A stretch of 6,924 nt of DNA from an uncultured Flavobacteriaceae bacterium (lineage in GTDB: Bacteria > Bacteroidota > Bacteroidia > Flavobacteriales > Flavobacteriaceae): assembly GCA_913031655.1 (NCBI GenBank), contig CAJWFY010000077.1:1-6924 (forward strand), given 5' to 3'. The notes beneath the pieces are model-generated. The model worked only from the letters and a program-made list of their open reading frames with translations, made no database searches and had not been told where the DNA came from. This document shows positions 6,091 through 6,924 of this stretch, piece after piece. A program made the position numbers and the translations under genes. Each line of letters starts with the position of its first letter. Within the stretch, counting starts at the first letter, position 1.

Positions 6091-6867
6091 GTGAACAGAA
6101 TCAATCAAAAAATTCAAGAGAATAAAAAACTACTTTCTATTTATTTTTCTGCTGGCTACCCAAATCTTGAGGACACCAAAAGTATTATTAAAAACCTAGA
6201 GGCAAGTGGAGTGGATATGATAGAAATCGGATTGCCATTTAGCGATCCTTTAGCAGATGGAGAAACTATTCAACAAAGTTCAACTCAAGCACTTAAAAAT
6301 GGCATGAGTACAGCACTTCTTTTTGAACAGCTAAAAGGTATTAGAAGCACAGTAACCATTCCCTTAATAATTATGGGTTATTTTAATCCTATATTGCAAT
6401 ATGGTGTAGCAGATTTTTGTAAAAAATGTCATGCATTAGGTATTGACGGTTTGATTATTCCTGATTTACCCTTAGCAGTTTATCAAGAACAATATCAAAA
6501 AATTTTTGAACATTATGGGCTAATTAATATTTTTCTAATCACTCCACAAACTACAGTTGAACGTATCCATCATATTGATAAGCAATCTAAAGGCTTTATT
6601 TACATGGTGAGTAGTGCTAGTGTAACTGGTGGAAAATCTGGATTTGGTAATGTGCAAATCGATTATTTTAAACGCATAGAAAAAATGAGACTCAAAACTC
6701 CACAAATTATTGGATTTGGGATTGCGGATTACCTTACATTTAAACTTGCTACGAACCATGCTAAGGGCGCTATAATTGGAAGTGCTTTTATAAAGGCACT
6801 TACTAGCAATGGTGTAACAGGTATTGAAGATTTTATTAACCAAATTAAAAATGAACCAAACACCTAA
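6091..6867 (+). CDS. trpA: Tryptophan synthase alpha chain (TrpA), GTG start
   Basis: TrpA splits indole-3-glycerol phosphate into glyceraldehyde-3-phosphate and indole, which passes through the tunnel to TrpB. It is 258 residues, about 10 shorter than E. coli. The (βα)8 barrel shows IEIGLPFSDPLADG (44-57; catalytic Glu45 and Asp56, equivalent to E. coli Glu49 and Asp60), IIMGYFNPILQYG (93-105), GLIIPDLP (120-127), the loop-6 region YMVSSASVTGGKSG (171-184, where enterics have LSRAGVTG), GFGI (208-211) and GAIIGSAFIKAL (226-237). GTG at 6091 is chosen because it lies 2 nt after the trpB stop and the protein begins in family register (RINQKIQENKKLLSIYFSAGYP); no upstream ATG fits and the first in-frame ATG is deep inside. 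A weaker start may be offset by coupling to trpB. The TAA overlaps a repeat and the end of a possible convergent frame. It contains no Trp residue. Confidence 0.96.
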   Translation: MNRINQKIQENKKLLSIYFSAGYPNLEDTKSIIKNLEASGVDMIEIGLPFSDPLADGETIQQSSTQALKNGMSTALLFEQLKGIRSTVTIPLIIMGYFNPILQYGVADFCKKCHALGIDGLIIPDLPLAVYQEQYQKIFEHYGLINIFLITPQTTVERIHHIDKQSKGFIYMVSSASVTGGKSGFGNVQIDYFKRIEKMRLKTPQIIGFGIADYLTFKLATNHAKGAIIGSAFIKALTSNGVTGIEDFINQIKNEPNT

Positions 6868-6924
6868 TCCATAGGCATATCTTTTTCAGATAGTTCATAA
6901 AGAACTAAACCATAGGCATATCTT
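6864..6924 (-). CDS. Possible C-terminal end of an unidentified convergent gene (partial)
   Basis: The minus strand is open from the window edge to a TAG at 6864-6866, reading RYAYGLVLYELSEKDMPMD in 19 codons. The stop overlaps the trpA stop tail to tail, a plausible compact arrangement. A second minus frame, ending in DMPMV with TAG at 6905-6907, competes with it, because the 20-nt repeat carries the same ending in another frame. I do not recognise the protein, and the stretch is too short to prove coding. Either frame, or neither, may be real. Confidence 0.3.
   Translation of the reverse strand, partial: RYAYGLVLYELSEKDMPMD
6864..6924. repeat. 20-nt direct repeat with 41-nt period, running to the window edge
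   Basis: Positions 6864-6883 and 6905-6924 agree in 19 of 20 bases (ctaAtccatagg… against ctaAaccatagg…, differing only at the fifth base, t or a). The core CCATAGGCATATCTT is identical in both copies. The offset is 41 nt, not a multiple of 3. Between the copies lies a small inverted repeat, TAGTTC-ATAAA-GAACTA (6891-6907), too AT-rich to call a terminator. The first copy includes the last bases of trpA. The second copy is cut by the window end, so the true length and copy number are unknown. Confidence 0.75.

Noticed and set aside
6535..6843. Minus-strand open frame of 102 codons inside trpA
   Set aside because: Fully contained in trpA opposite conserved barrel motifs; Ser/Thr/Asn-rich translation without any recognisable domain.
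528..6867. A novel gene system hidden within the operon
   Set aside because: All seven genes are standard tryptophan enzymes with catalytic residues in place and no inserted or fused domain; the unusual content is confined to the leader and the two flanks.
6891..6907. Hairpin TAGTTC-ATAAA-GAACTA as the operon terminator
   Set aside because: Only 6 bp, AT-rich and without a following T run; it may just be part of the repeated unit.

Overview
The window carries a complete seven-gene tryptophan operon, trpE-trpG-trpD-trpC-trpF-trpB-trpA, all on the + strand from 528 to 6867. It also holds the last codons of mnmE at the left edge and a short repeated stretch at the right edge. Several things point to the Bacteroidetes, most likely family Flavobacteriaceae: strong AT-richness; genes without Shine-Dalgarno sequences; a promoter that fits the Bacteroidetes consensus exactly (TTTG, 19 nt, TAnnTTTG); separate trpE/G, trpG/D and trpC/F genes rather than fusions; and protein sequences of flavobacterial character.

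Layout. Positions 1-74 are the 3' end of mnmE, ending in the family's FCIGK tail. Converging on it with a 3-nt gap is a minus-strand fragment (78-272) of an excisionase/MerR-type helix-turn-helix protein. It has no usable start codon and looks like a remnant. Positions 273-527 have no complete ordinary gene but hold the control region of the operon: an AT-rich stretch with palindromes, a consensus promoter (346-376), a 20-codon leader peptide with one Trp codon (393-455), and a strong intrinsic terminator (484-517) ending 10 nt before trpE.

The main result of this reading is that the leader can be folded by eye into the full set of mutually exclusive structures of a ribosome-dependent transcription attenuator. 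These are a 1:2 hairpin (421-457), a 2:3 antiterminator (445-459 with 486-503) and a 3:4 terminator (484-495 with 502-513). The Trp codon sits exactly at the foot of the 1:2 hairpin, and the leader stop codon lies inside strand 2.

Together the enzymes convert chorismate to tryptophan. TrpE/TrpG make anthranilate using glutamine; TrpD adds the phosphoribosyl group; TrpF isomerises; TrpC closes the indole ring; TrpA/TrpB exchange glycerol phosphate for serine through channelled indole. The genes are packed tightly (gaps of 1, 12, 1 and 2 nt, overlaps of 4 and 11 nt), which suggests one transcript with translational coupling. Catalytic residues are present in all seven proteins, so the pathway looks functional. 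The seven enzymes contain only 6 Trp residues in 2106. After trpA the window ends in a 20-nt near-perfect direct repeat with a 41-nt period that overlaps the trpA stop.
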